A DNA stretch of 47,683 bases, taken from a virus. The notes beneath the pieces are model-generated. The model had not been told where the DNA came from. It did not search any database and worked only from the letters and a program-made list of their open reading frames with translations. The number at the start of each line of letters is the position of its first letter. The first letter of the stretch is position 1. The stretch is from positions 1-47,683 of the IMG/VR virus record IMGVR_UViG_3300032053_000129. One strand, given 5' to 3'. The position numbers and the translations under genes are program-made. Shown in pieces: positions 7,590 through 15,293 of this stretch.

Positions 7590-8195
7590 TCAAGCGGCGG
7601 ATTTTCTTTTGGTACCTTTTGTCTTTTTCGTTTGAGTGGCCTGCCGCAAGTAGTGCACTGCGCGCATAATATTACTAATACTCTCTCCCAGTTGTCCAAG
7701 TCCGAGGTTGCAGCGTTGGCACAACAGCCCCCGGACTATTCCTGTTTTGTGGTCATGGTCTATTACCAAGGGGGGCGGGGCCCCACAGATGCCACAGACA
7801 CCGCCCTGTTCGGCAAGAAGAGTGGCTTCCATTTCAGGTGTAATCCCATACAAACATTTTTTTTGATATGCTCTGAATTTTGCGGGTTCGCGTTGTTGCT
7901 GTTTCTTGTGATATATTGCATCACAAGTCTTACAATAACTACGTCGACCATCCAACATTCTAGGATTAGGACCGAAATCCGTCAGTGGTTTAGGGGTGTG
8001 ACAGCGAACACATTCTTTTTCGAGGGGCATCACGTAAGTTTTGCGTCCATTCGCAAATCTTGTTTTTATTGCACACGATTTAGAACAAAAAAGTTGCTTA
8101 TTAAATTTACGAGCACGATTGATGTCATAAATAGATTTTTCAACCGAAACACCACAGCCAGCACAAACAACAGAGATTACGGGAGCTGTCTTCAT
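7590..8195 (-). CDS. Recombination endonuclease VII-like (HNH/His-Me finger) nuclease
   Basis: This is a 201-aa protein, start behind TGGAGGCGCTGATTC. The C-terminal half matches endonuclease VII: Y-G-I-T-P-E-M near 116, zinc cysteines C134, C137, C159 and C162, the catalytic I-D-H-D-H-K-T-G (145-152), and R-G-L-L-C-Q-R-C-N (Asn163). The N-terminal half adds further Cys pairs (C11/C14, C37/C41, C62/C65, C88/C91), probably extra zinc knuckles. T4 endonuclease VII resolves branched DNA before packaging. Small free-standing members of this fold can also be homing-type genes. The gene is visibly more A/T-rich than its neighbours, which fits recent acquisition. The 152 bases after it hold no gene. 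Confidence 0.87.
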   Translation of the reverse strand: MKTAPVISVVCAGCGVSVEKSIYDINRARKFNKQLFCSKSCAIKTRFANGRKTYVMPLEKECVRCHTPKPLTDFGPNPRMLDGRRSYCKTCDAIYHKKQQQREPAKFRAYQKKCLYGITPEMEATLLAEQGGVCGICGAPPPLVIDHDHKTGIVRGLLCQRCNLGLGQLGESISNIMRAVHYLRQATQTKKTKGTKRKSAA

Positions 8196-8243
8196 GAATC
8201 AGCGCCTCCAGTGCGCTTTCAACGTGATGCCAAGACGGGGCAT

Positions 8244-8378
8244 CTACTTTTTCTTTTTCTTCTTCGGTCGATCCCAGTAGAGCGACCTGCATTTTGCACA
8301 GGTGCGAACGTCGTCCTTACGTGGTACCCATTCGTAGCCGCAGCGCAAACACTTGATCTTTTTGATTGTGACTTTCAT
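8244..8378 (-). CDS. Small zinc-ribbon peptide, likely leaderless
   Basis: This is a 44-aa protein. K-C-L-R-C-G-Y-E-W and T-C-A-K-C-R-S form a four-cysteine zinc ribbon, and the C-terminus is a run of six Lys. Similar tiny zinc ribbons are common in phages, but their role is unknown; nucleic-acid binding is likely. No ribosome site precedes the ATG. Instead a good promoter ends seven bases before it, so the mRNA probably begins at the start codon. Endonuclease VII follows in the same direction 48 bases on. Confidence 0.8.
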   Translation of the reverse strand: MKVTIKKIKCLRCGYEWVPRKDDVRTCAKCRSLYWDRPKKKKKK

Positions 8379-8385
8379 ACAAGTA

Positions 8386-8414
8386 TGTATAACATGAAGA
8401 GAAGTCGAAAACAA
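8386..8414 (-). promoter_or_regulatory. Sigma70-type promoter, leaderless arrangement
   Basis: Minus strand TTGTTT (8414-8409), 17-base spacer, TATACA (8391-8386), then seven bases to the ATG at 8378. It should start the leftward arm. Confidence 0.7.
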
Positions 8415-8480
8415 CAAGAAAGGAGAGCGGCGATTCCGCTGTCAGCTAAAGCAAACAGCCTTCTCGCCGCGTAACATATT

Positions 8481-10229
8481 ATGGGCACATTCGGTGGCGG
8501 GAATACTCTGTTTATGGACCCGTATGCTTATGACGTCAGCAAGGGGGGTTCACATCCGAGCCCCTACTTTACGTACGGTCAGGTTTATAGCCCGAAAAGA
8601 CTTAAAGAATTGTTCAAGTGGTGCGAATTCCTTTTCTACAATAGTGCACAAATCTACGCCGCACTCCGAAAATTTGGGGAATACCCCATCACGGAATTCC
8701 TTTACGAAACCACGAATCAGGCCCTAAAAGGTAAACATAAGTTTCTTATTGAGAACGTTATTAGAGGACGCGAGTTACTCATCAAGGCGACGCTCGATAA
8801 ATACGTGTATGGTAATTGCTTCCTTTCCATGTACCAACCCTTCATACGGTTTTTGAAATGCCCACACTGCGGAGTAAGGACGAATATACAAAATATTCGA
8901 TATAAGTTCGCAGTAAAAAAACTTTCCTTTTCATACAAGTGTGCGGCATGTAATATGAACGTTATTGCTGGAGAGAAGGACGTCGAAGACCGCAAGATTC
9001 TTGTAAGCAAGAAAATAAACTTCATCAGGTGGGACCCCAAACTCATGGACATTGACCACAACCGCATGACGGGTGAAAGTGTTTACTACTATACAATTCC
9101 TAGGGAGGATATTCAGAAAGTCAACAATGGGCATAAAACCCTGATTGACTCGATGCCGTTAGAGTTTTTGAAGGCCATCAAGAATGAGAAGCAGTTCCGG
9201 TTCGCTCCTGACGCAATCTTCCACATGAAAGTCGGCGGGCCTGCGGGTATCAATCCTCAGTGGGGCTTGCCGCCGTTGCTTGCTGCGTTGCAACTCTTCC
9301 ACTATGCGCAGATTCTGAAGAAGGCCAACGAGGCGATCGCCCTCGACTACCTTGTCCCGCTGCGCGTTCTGCATCCCGCGCAGTCGTCGAACAACGCTGA
9401 TCCTCTGACAACCATCTCTCTTGAGCGTTGGATGGCCGAAATGCAGACCCACTTTCGAATGCAGAGGAAGGACCCCCTCCATATCATGTTCGCGCCCGTC
9501 CCCGTAGGTGTGACGCAGATCGGCGGAAACGGTCGCGCTCTCTTAACGCTTGGAGAACAACAAGAGGCGGAGAGAAACATCATCGCCGCTCTTGGTGTGC
9601 CACAAGAGTTCCTCTATGGCGGCATGACGAAGAGCGGCATGGAAGCAACGCTCAGGCTCATCGAGAACCAGCTTCAGACGCACATTAACGATCTTAAAGA
9701 CCTGCTCCAGTGGGTCGACGACAGTTGCGCGAAGTTCTTAGGTTGGGAGCGCATACGAGTAGATATGCAGGACTTTACGATGCTTGATGACAACACTAAA
9801 AAGCAGATGGTGATGAACCTCTTCATGGCCGGACAGCAGCAAGGCGCCCCGATCATCTCGCAGACAACCATGGCCGAGCTCTACGACATCGACCTGAAAA
9901 AAGAAGAGACGCGCATCAAGCAGGAAGCACTTGACGCGATTCGCCGACAAAACGAGATTCAGAAAGAAATCATGAAGATACAGAACAACGTGGCGCAGCA
10001 GGCGCAACAGCAAGCGCAGGTGGGTCCGCAGCAGTACAACCAGCAGCAGGTCATTGCGCAGGCTGATCAGATTGTGCAACAACTTGGAATGATGGATCCT
10101 AGCATGAAGCGCAGTCAGCTGCACGCCTTAGAGACTGAGGATTACGTGCTCTACTCAGTCGTCGTGCAACGGCTCGAACAAGCTAACTTGAGCGGCAAGG
10201 CTCAAGCTACGGCAGGGATGACAGGTTAA
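8481..10229 (+). CDS. Portal protein
   Basis: This 582-aa protein would form the dodecameric DNA gate at the capsid vertex. The region from about residue 280 to 450 has the portal pattern: E-R-N-I-I-A-A-L-G-V-P-Q followed by a Gly-rich turn, and T-L-R-L-I-E-N-Q-L in the long crown/stem helix region. The C-terminus is Gln-rich and helical. Unusual is an insertion with two CxxC pairs (C127/C130 and C154/C157), a zinc ribbon not typical of portals. No clear ribosome site precedes the ATG at 8481; the next in-frame ATG is at 8514. It is followed after four bases by an unknown gene and then the RNA polymerase genes. Terminase is not adjacent. Confidence 0.82.
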   Translation: MGTFGGGNTLFMDPYAYDVSKGGSHPSPYFTYGQVYSPKRLKELFKWCEFLFYNSAQIYAALRKFGEYPITEFLYETTNQALKGKHKFLIENVIRGRELLIKATLDKYVYGNCFLSMYQPFIRFLKCPHCGVRTNIQNIRYKFAVKKLSFSYKCAACNMNVIAGEKDVEDRKILVSKKINFIRWDPKLMDIDHNRMTGESVYYYTIPREDIQKVNNGHKTLIDSMPLEFLKAIKNEKQFRFAPDAIFHMKVGGPAGINPQWGLPPLLAALQLFHYAQILKKANEAIALDYLVPLRVLHPAQSSNNADPLTTISLERWMAEMQTHFRMQRKDPLHIMFAPVPVGVTQIGGNGRALLTLGEQQEAERNIIAALGVPQEFLYGGMTKSGMEATLRLIENQLQTHINDLKDLLQWVDDSCAKFLGWERIRVDMQDFTMLDDNTKKQMVMNLFMAGQQQGAPIISQTTMAELYDIDLKKEETRIKQEALDAIRRQNEIQKEIMKIQNNVAQQAQQQAQVGPQQYNQQQVIAQADQIVQQLGMMDPSMKRSQLHALETEDYVLYSVVVQRLEQANLSGKAQATAGMTG

Positions 10230-10233
10230 AAAG

Positions 10234-10830
10234 ATGCCAGGTGAAGACAGACCGCTTATCGACATTCTGCACGGCGCTCGCGGCGAGGATACTAGCCCAG
10301 AGCTGGTGATGTTCGACTTGCCCGACTTCTTTGGGGCGACAAACCCCCAAGTTGCTCAGTCTCCCCGTAAAACGGGGAAACTGGCAATGGACATCAACTG
10401 CGTGAGCTTCTCTAAAGTATTCGTGTTGTGGCGGCCCTGGGAAAACTGCAAACGCTGCCTGCTTGATTTTTCGAACGATAAAGCCCAGCTCCCTGAAATA
10501 GGCGACTACACCTGTCCCCACGTCCAGGAACAGGAATACAAGGCCATCAAGGACATGTGCCTCTCGGGTGAAGCCGTTCTTCAGAAAGAAGAGTTCTTCA
10601 ATGTCCGCTCCAGCGACGCACGCTGTGTGCACATCCTCTGGTGGCGCCTTGACGATGCGAGTCTCGAAAAGATGCGGCAGCGCAAGAGCCGTGACGCCGT
10701 CTATCCGCCCAATCCTGAAGCTGCTTTTGCTGAAGGCAAAGAAAAGAAAAAGGTCAAAAAAACGGTGAGCTCCGGCGCCGACGACAAGGTCGTCCCGCTT
10801 TCCAAGCCCAAGGGGTCCTCTAAAGAATGA
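10234..10830 (+). CDS. Hypothetical protein with Cys/His pairs
   Basis: This 198-aa protein begins four bases after the portal stop, so it is in the portal transcript. It has C-K-R-C, T-C-P-H and further cysteines (M-C-L, R-C-V-H) that could bind zinc, a tryptophan-rich stretch (L-W-R-P-W-E), and a Lys-rich C-terminal tail. I recognise no family. Its place suggests a head-assembly or portal-associated role, or an accessory to the polymerase that follows. Confidence 0.75.
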   Translation: MPGEDRPLIDILHGARGEDTSPELVMFDLPDFFGATNPQVAQSPRKTGKLAMDINCVSFSKVFVLWRPWENCKRCLLDFSNDKAQLPEIGDYTCPHVQEQEYKAIKDMCLSGEAVLQKEEFFNVRSSDARCVHILWWRLDDASLEKMRQRKSRDAVYPPNPEAAFAEGKEKKKVKKTVSSGADDKVVPLSKPKGSSKE

Positions 10831-10841
10831 GAATTAGGATT

Positions 10842-10864
10842 TCAATGAACGTGATTATCATTGA
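10842..10864. repeat. Inverted repeat upstream of the polymerase promoter
   Basis: TCAATGA and TCATTGA are separated by nine bases, in the 89-base gap before the polymerase gene. There is no T-tract, so an operator or mRNA end structure is more likely than a terminator. Confidence 0.45.
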
Positions 10865-10883
10865 TGACCTCCTTGCTTCTTCC

Positions 10884-10913
10884 TTGTACCGTTAAATCCC
10901 TCAGTGTTATGCT
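10884..10913 (+). promoter_or_regulatory. Promoter for the RNA polymerase cassette, leaderless arrangement
   Basis: TTGTAC (10884-10889), 18-base spacer, TATGCT (10908-10913), then six bases to the ATG at 10920. No ribosome site precedes this start, so transcription probably begins at the start codon. Confidence 0.6.
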
Positions 10914-10919
10914 GTCTCC

Positions 10920-13900
10920 ATGCCTGAACTAACACCAGTCCTCACGCCGATTCTCATGGGTCCGCAGGAGAAGCGGGATCGCATCCGCGCGAAAGTACTC
11001 GAAGGTCTTCAAGAGTCCTTCCCGATCAAGTCTAGGAACAAGAACATAGAGCTTGCAGACCTGCGCTACGACCAGCATGATTTCAGTCCTTCAGAGCAGA
11101 AAGAGGCGATTCTCAAAGGCGATACTCTTTCTGAAGTTGTTAAGGGCACGGTCATTCTCAAAGATGCCGAAGGCAAGGTCATCGACAAGGCGAAGAACTT
11201 CACGCTGGCGCGTATTCCCTGGTTCACTCCAAGGCATACGTTGATTGTTGGCGGCAACGAATACTCTGTCTCAAACATGGTCCGCCCCAAGCCTGGCGTG
11301 TACGCACGCAAGCGCTCGAACGGCATTCTTGAAGCGCAGTTCAACATCGTAGGAGGCAGCAACTTCAACGTGAGCATGGACCCAGAGAAGGGTATTCCGC
11401 ATCTGGAGTACGGCTCGACGAAGATTCCGGTCTACCCAATCCTCAGGAAGGCCGGCGTGTCCCATGAGCAGATTGCGGAGTCATGGGGCAAGAAGATGGC
11501 CGATTATAACCACACAGAGACTTTCAAGAACGCAGACAAGACTGTCGAGAAACTCTACGGGAAGATGGTGCCGGAGTATGCTCGCGTAGGCGGCGCTACC
11601 TCTGACGTCATGATGCAGGAGATTCTTCGGCGTTACGGTGTCGTGAAGATGGACCCTGAAGTGAATGCCCGCACTCTCGGCAAGCCTTATGACACCGTGA
11701 CGCCGCATGGCATCTTAGACGCCTCAGGAAAGATCCTGAGAATCTTCAGACAAGCCGATGAAGTTGACGATAGAGACAACTTAGACTTCAAGAGCTTTCA
11801 CTCCATAGAAGACTTCTTCAAGGAGCGCATCAAGCTTGATGCTCGTGACATCGCGCGTAAGGCCGCAATCAAGGCCGAGGCTACTCCTGAAATCAGGAAG
11901 ATTATCGCAGCAGGCCCATTCACACGCGGTCTTATCCAGTTCATCAATTCGTCACAGCTGGTTGCTGTGCCAACACAGACGAACCCCCTGGAGTTGATTG
12001 ACTCGGCCGTACGTGTCACGTCCCTCGGTGAAGGCGGCATCTCAACCGAGCGCGCCATCCCCATGGAGGCCCGCCAGACGCATGTCACGCAGATCGGGGC
12101 TCTCGACCCGATTCGTACGCCCGAGTCTTTCAGGGCCGGCATCGACATCAGGGCCGCGATGCGGGCTATGACGGATTCTCATGGAAACCTCCACGTCCCC
12201 ATTTACGACGTAAATGCAAAGAAGCATCGGTATATCAGAGCTGGAGAGCTTCAGTCCTCTGTAGTGGCTTTCCCTAATCAAGAGATCAAAGGTACGGTCG
12301 ACGCGCTGGTGAACGGCATAGTCCGGCAAGTTCCCGCATCGAAAGTGCAGTACCAGATCCCGCACCCGTCAGTGCTCTATAGCCCGACGACAAATCTGCT
12401 CCCCTTCCTGGAGTCGTCACAGGGAAACAGAGCAATCATGGGGGCGAAGCACCAGACGCAAGCGCTGTCTCTTATCGAACGAGAAGAGCCGTATGTCCAA
12501 GTGCGGTCACAAACGGGAAAGTCGTTCGAGAAGTTGATGGGTGGCGTCATAAACCCCGTGACGCCGGTGTCAGGAACTGTGGCGAAGATCGACAAGGATT
12601 ATATCTACATCAAGCCGCATAAGATCAAACTCGGTGCTGCGGACAAGGACGCTGGGCTCATAAAGATTCCGTACGAGACCAACTTCCCGCTGGCGGCGAA
12701 GACGTTTTTGCACCATGACGTCACGGTCAAAGAAGGCGACGAAGTAAAAGCAGGGCAACACCTTGGGGAGTCCAACTTCACCCGTAACGGCACGCTCGCT
12801 CTCGGCAAGAACATGAGCGTGGCGTATATGCCGTATCACGGTTACAACTCCAACGACGCTGTGGTCATTAGTGAAGGTGCGGCAAAGAAGCTCACGTCTG
12901 AGAGGATGTACAAGATTGTCATCCCGAGAGACCCAGACTTGACGTTCAACAAGGACAAGCATCAGGTCTACTACGGGAACAGTTACCTGAGAGAGAACTA
13001 CAAGAATGTCGATACAGAGGGTGTGATCAAACCTGGGACGCAGGTTCATCCTGGCGAGCCAGTCATCTTTAGTCTCAGGAAATCTCAGCTGACATCGGAT
13101 GACATCATGCTTGGGCGCCTTCACAAGTCGCTGGCAAGGCCATACCGGGACAGCACTCACACCTGGGAGCATGACCATCCTGGTGAAGTCATCGATGTGG
13201 TAAAGACGCCGAAGAGGATTACCGTAACGGTTCGTACTAAAGAAATAATGGGAGTCGGAGACAAAATTTCAGGGCGCCACGGGAACAAAGGAGTCGTCTC
13301 GTTAATCCTGCCTGATGATCAAATGATCAAAGATGAAGCAGGTAAACCTGTTGACCTTCTTATGACTTCTGCCTCTATTGTCAGCCGCATAAACCCCGCT
13401 CAACTCATTGAAAGTGCCGTTGGCAAAGTTGTCGAAAAAACCGGCAAACCAATCTTAGTCGACAACTTCACTGGAAAGAACAACGTCAAGTGGGCCAAGG
13501 ACCTTCTCAAAGAGCACGGCGTCAAAGACAAAGAGACTGTGACTGACCCCATGACCGGTAAGAAGATTCCTGGGGTCTTCGTGGGCAGGCAGTATATCTT
13601 CAAGCTCTTCAAGTCTACTGACACGAACTACAGCGCTCGCGGCGTAGACACGTACGACGTAAACCAGCAGCCAACCAAGGGTGGAGCTCAAAGTGCAAAA
13701 GCTATCGGCAAAATGGAATTTGATGCACTCATCGGACACAATGCGAGAAATGTTTTACAAGAATCTGCGACGATCAAAAGCCAGAAGAATGATGAATACT
13801 GGCGGGCCCTCCAGCTCGGTTATCCGACTCCTCCGCCGAAAGCCGCATTTGCCAGTGACAAGTTCCTCAACATGCTTGTTGGAGCGGGCGTACGAGTCCA

Positions 13901-15293
13901 TAGAGAAGGTTCTCGCGTTTCTTTGGCTCCCCTGACAGATAAAGACGTGTTAGCCATGTCTTCCGGTGAGATCAAAGAGCCCACGCTGGTTCGTGCCAAG
14001 GACTTGAAGCCTGAAACTGGTGGACTTTTTGACCCCGTGACGACTGGGGGTTTGCAGGGTTCGAAGTGGGCGCATATTTCCCTGAGTGAACCTGTTGTTC
14101 ATCCCGTCTTTAGGGACCCAGTTCGTCGACTCCTCGGGATGAATGGCCCCCAACTTGATAAAGCCATCGCAGAGAAGGGCGGGAAGTGGATACAGGGAGA
14201 GTTGAAGAAGATTGACCTCGACAAGAAAGAGAAAGAACTTCTTGAAACCATGAAGGGCAAACGCGCGGATCAGTTAGACAGCCAACTGAAGCAGGTGAAG
14301 TATATCCGCGCTTTGAAGGCTCAGGGCCTAACACCGGACAAGGCGTATATTATTAACCATGTGCCCGTTATTCCGCCGGTGTTCCGGCCGGTCCTTCCTG
14401 GGCGGGGTGGCTCGGAGTTGATGTACGCCGACGTGAACCCACTCTATAGAGACTTGGTTTATGTGAATAATCAGTTCAAAGAGATCAAAGAATCAGGAAC
14501 TGTTCCTGATGAAGAAAAGAACCTGCGGCCTGTTCTCCATGCTGCTGTAGGCGCCGTCTTTGGCACAAGCGACCCCATTACGACCAAGTCTCAGGCTCGG
14601 GGCCACAAAGGCTTTTTGACGTACATCGCAGGAGTGTCGAGTCCCAAGTATGGGTACTTCCAGTCCAAGCTCATGAAGCGCACGCAGGACGTGGCAGGCC
14701 GCGGGACGATTGTCCCTGACCTGACTCTTGGGATGGACGAGGTGGGCATTCCGGACGATATGCTTTGGACGATGTGGGAGAAGTTCATCATCAAACGCCT
14801 GGTTGGTCAGGGCTATAGCGCTATCGATGCTCAGAAGATGGCCAAGGACCGGCATCCTGCGGCAAAAGCAGCGCTGTTGCGTGAAGCTACAGAACGGCCC
14901 GTGATTCTCAATCGTGCGCCATCCCTACATCGATTTAACATGATTGCGTCATATCCGCAGATGGTTCCGGGGAAAACCATTCGTATTAATCCCTTCATGG
15001 AGAAGGCAATGAACGCGGACTATGACGGCGATACCATGCAGGTTCATTCTCCTGTCGGGTTAGGAGCAGTCGATAATGCTAAAGCTATGACCCTGTCGAA
15101 AATGCTTTTCCACGACAAAGCAAAAAATGAGCTTCTTGTCTTCCCCCAACACGAAGCTATCATGGGTGTGGACCATGCTTCGACTGTGGATGAGGGCAAC
15201 AAACCGATCAAGTTCAATACCACAGCCGAGGCCATGAAGGCGTACCATGGGGGCAAGATCAAGTTGGGAACGCGGGTGACGATTGGCGACTGA
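10920..15293 (+). CDS. RNA polymerase beta subunit fused to the N-terminal half of beta-prime
   Basis: A 1457-aa catalytic subunit. Beta part (to about 1000): Q-G-N-R-A-I-M-G-A-K (501-510), G-Y-N-S-N-D-A-V-V-I-S-E (641-652), G-R-H-G-N-K-G (785-791), and the C-terminal N-Q-Q-P-T-K-G-G (915-922). Beta-prime part: from about 1013, W-A-H-I-S-L-S-E-P-V, V-P-V-I-P-P-V-F-R-P (1148-1157), the clamp region D-V-N-P-L-Y-R-D-L, N-R-A-P-S-L-H-R (1331-1338), and the catalytic N-A-D-Y-D-G-D (1365-1371) with all three metal-binding Asp. The usual N-terminal zinc finger of beta-prime is missing. The protein ends shortly after the catalytic loop; the rest of beta-prime is at 16769-18571. Beta/beta-prime fusions exist in some bacteria, but a fusion that is also split is unusual. 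The clamp helices that contact sigma seem present. Confidence 0.95.
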   Translation: MPELTPVLTPILMGPQEKRDRIRAKVLEGLQESFPIKSRNKNIELADLRYDQHDFSPSEQKEAILKGDTLSEVVKGTVILKDAEGKVIDKAKNFTLARIPWFTPRHTLIVGGNEYSVSNMVRPKPGVYARKRSNGILEAQFNIVGGSNFNVSMDPEKGIPHLEYGSTKIPVYPILRKAGVSHEQIAESWGKKMADYNHTETFKNADKTVEKLYGKMVPEYARVGGATSDVMMQEILRRYGVVKMDPEVNARTLGKPYDTVTPHGILDASGKILRIFRQADEVDDRDNLDFKSFHSIEDFFKERIKLDARDIARKAAIKAEATPEIRKIIAAGPFTRGLIQFINSSQLVAVPTQTNPLELIDSAVRVTSLGEGGISTERAIPMEARQTHVTQIGALDPIRTPESFRAGIDIRAAMRAMTDSHGNLHVPIYDVNAKKHRYIRAGELQSSVVAFPNQEIKGTVDALVNGIVRQVPASKVQYQIPHPSVLYSPTTNLLPFLESSQGNRAIMGAKHQTQALSLIEREEPYVQVRSQTGKSFEKLMGGVINPVTPVSGTVAKIDKDYIYIKPHKIKLGAADKDAGLIKIPYETNFPLAAKTFLHHDVTVKEGDEVKAGQHLGESNFTRNGTLALGKNMSVAYMPYHGYNSNDAVVISEGAAKKLTSERMYKIVIPRDPDLTFNKDKHQVYYGNSYLRENYKNVDTEGVIKPGTQVHPGEPVIFSLRKSQLTSDDIMLGRLHKSLARPYRDSTHTWEHDHPGEVIDVVKTPKRITVTVRTKEIMGVGDKISGRHGNKGVVSLILPDDQMIKDEAGKPVDLLMTSASIVSRINPAQLIESAVGKVVEKTGKPILVDNFTGKNNVKWAKDLLKEHGVKDKETVTDPMTGKKIPGVFVGRQYIFKLFKSTDTNYSARGVDTYDVNQQPTKGGAQSAKAIGKMEFDALIGHNARNVLQESATIKSQKNDEYWRALQLGYPTPPPKAAFASDKFLNMLVGAGVRVHREGSRVSLAPLTDKDVLAMSSGEIKEPTLVRAKDLKPETGGLFDPVTTGGLQGSKWAHISLSEPVVHPVFRDPVRRLLGMNGPQLDKAIAEKGGKWIQGELKKIDLDKKEKELLETMKGKRADQLDSQLKQVKYIRALKAQGLTPDKAYIINHVPVIPPVFRPVLPGRGGSELMYADVNPLYRDLVYVNNQFKEIKESGTVPDEEKNLRPVLHAAVGAVFGTSDPITTKSQARGHKGFLTYIAGVSSPKYGYFQSKLMKRTQDVAGRGTIVPDLTLGMDEVGIPDDMLWTMWEKFIIKRLVGQGYSAIDAQKMAKDRHPAAKAALLREATERPVILNRAPSLHRFNMIASYPQMVPGKTIRINPFMEKAMNADYDGDTMQVHSPVGLGAVDNAKAMTLSKMLFHDKAKNELLVFPQHEAIMGVDHASTVDEGNKPIKFNTTAEAMKAYHGGKIKLGTRVTIGD
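12203..12213. repeat. TTACGNCGTAA palindrome (N=A)
   Basis: Exact copy inside the polymerase gene. The symmetry extends to ATTTACGACGTAAAT (12201-12215), encoding Y-D-V-N. Confidence 0.8.
13652..13662. repeat. TTACGNCGTAA palindrome, one mismatch
   Basis: Near-copy (first base G) in the polymerase gene, encoding Y-D-V-N. Confidence 0.55.

Noticed and set aside
8394-8474. 26-codon frame M-K-R-S-R-K-Q-Q before the portal gene
   Set aside because: It has no ribosome site, overlaps the minus-strand promoter at 8386-8414 and shows no recognisable sequence. A leader peptide cannot be excluded.
10842-10864. Inverted repeat as a terminator of the portal operon
   Set aside because: The stem is A/T-rich and no T-tract follows.
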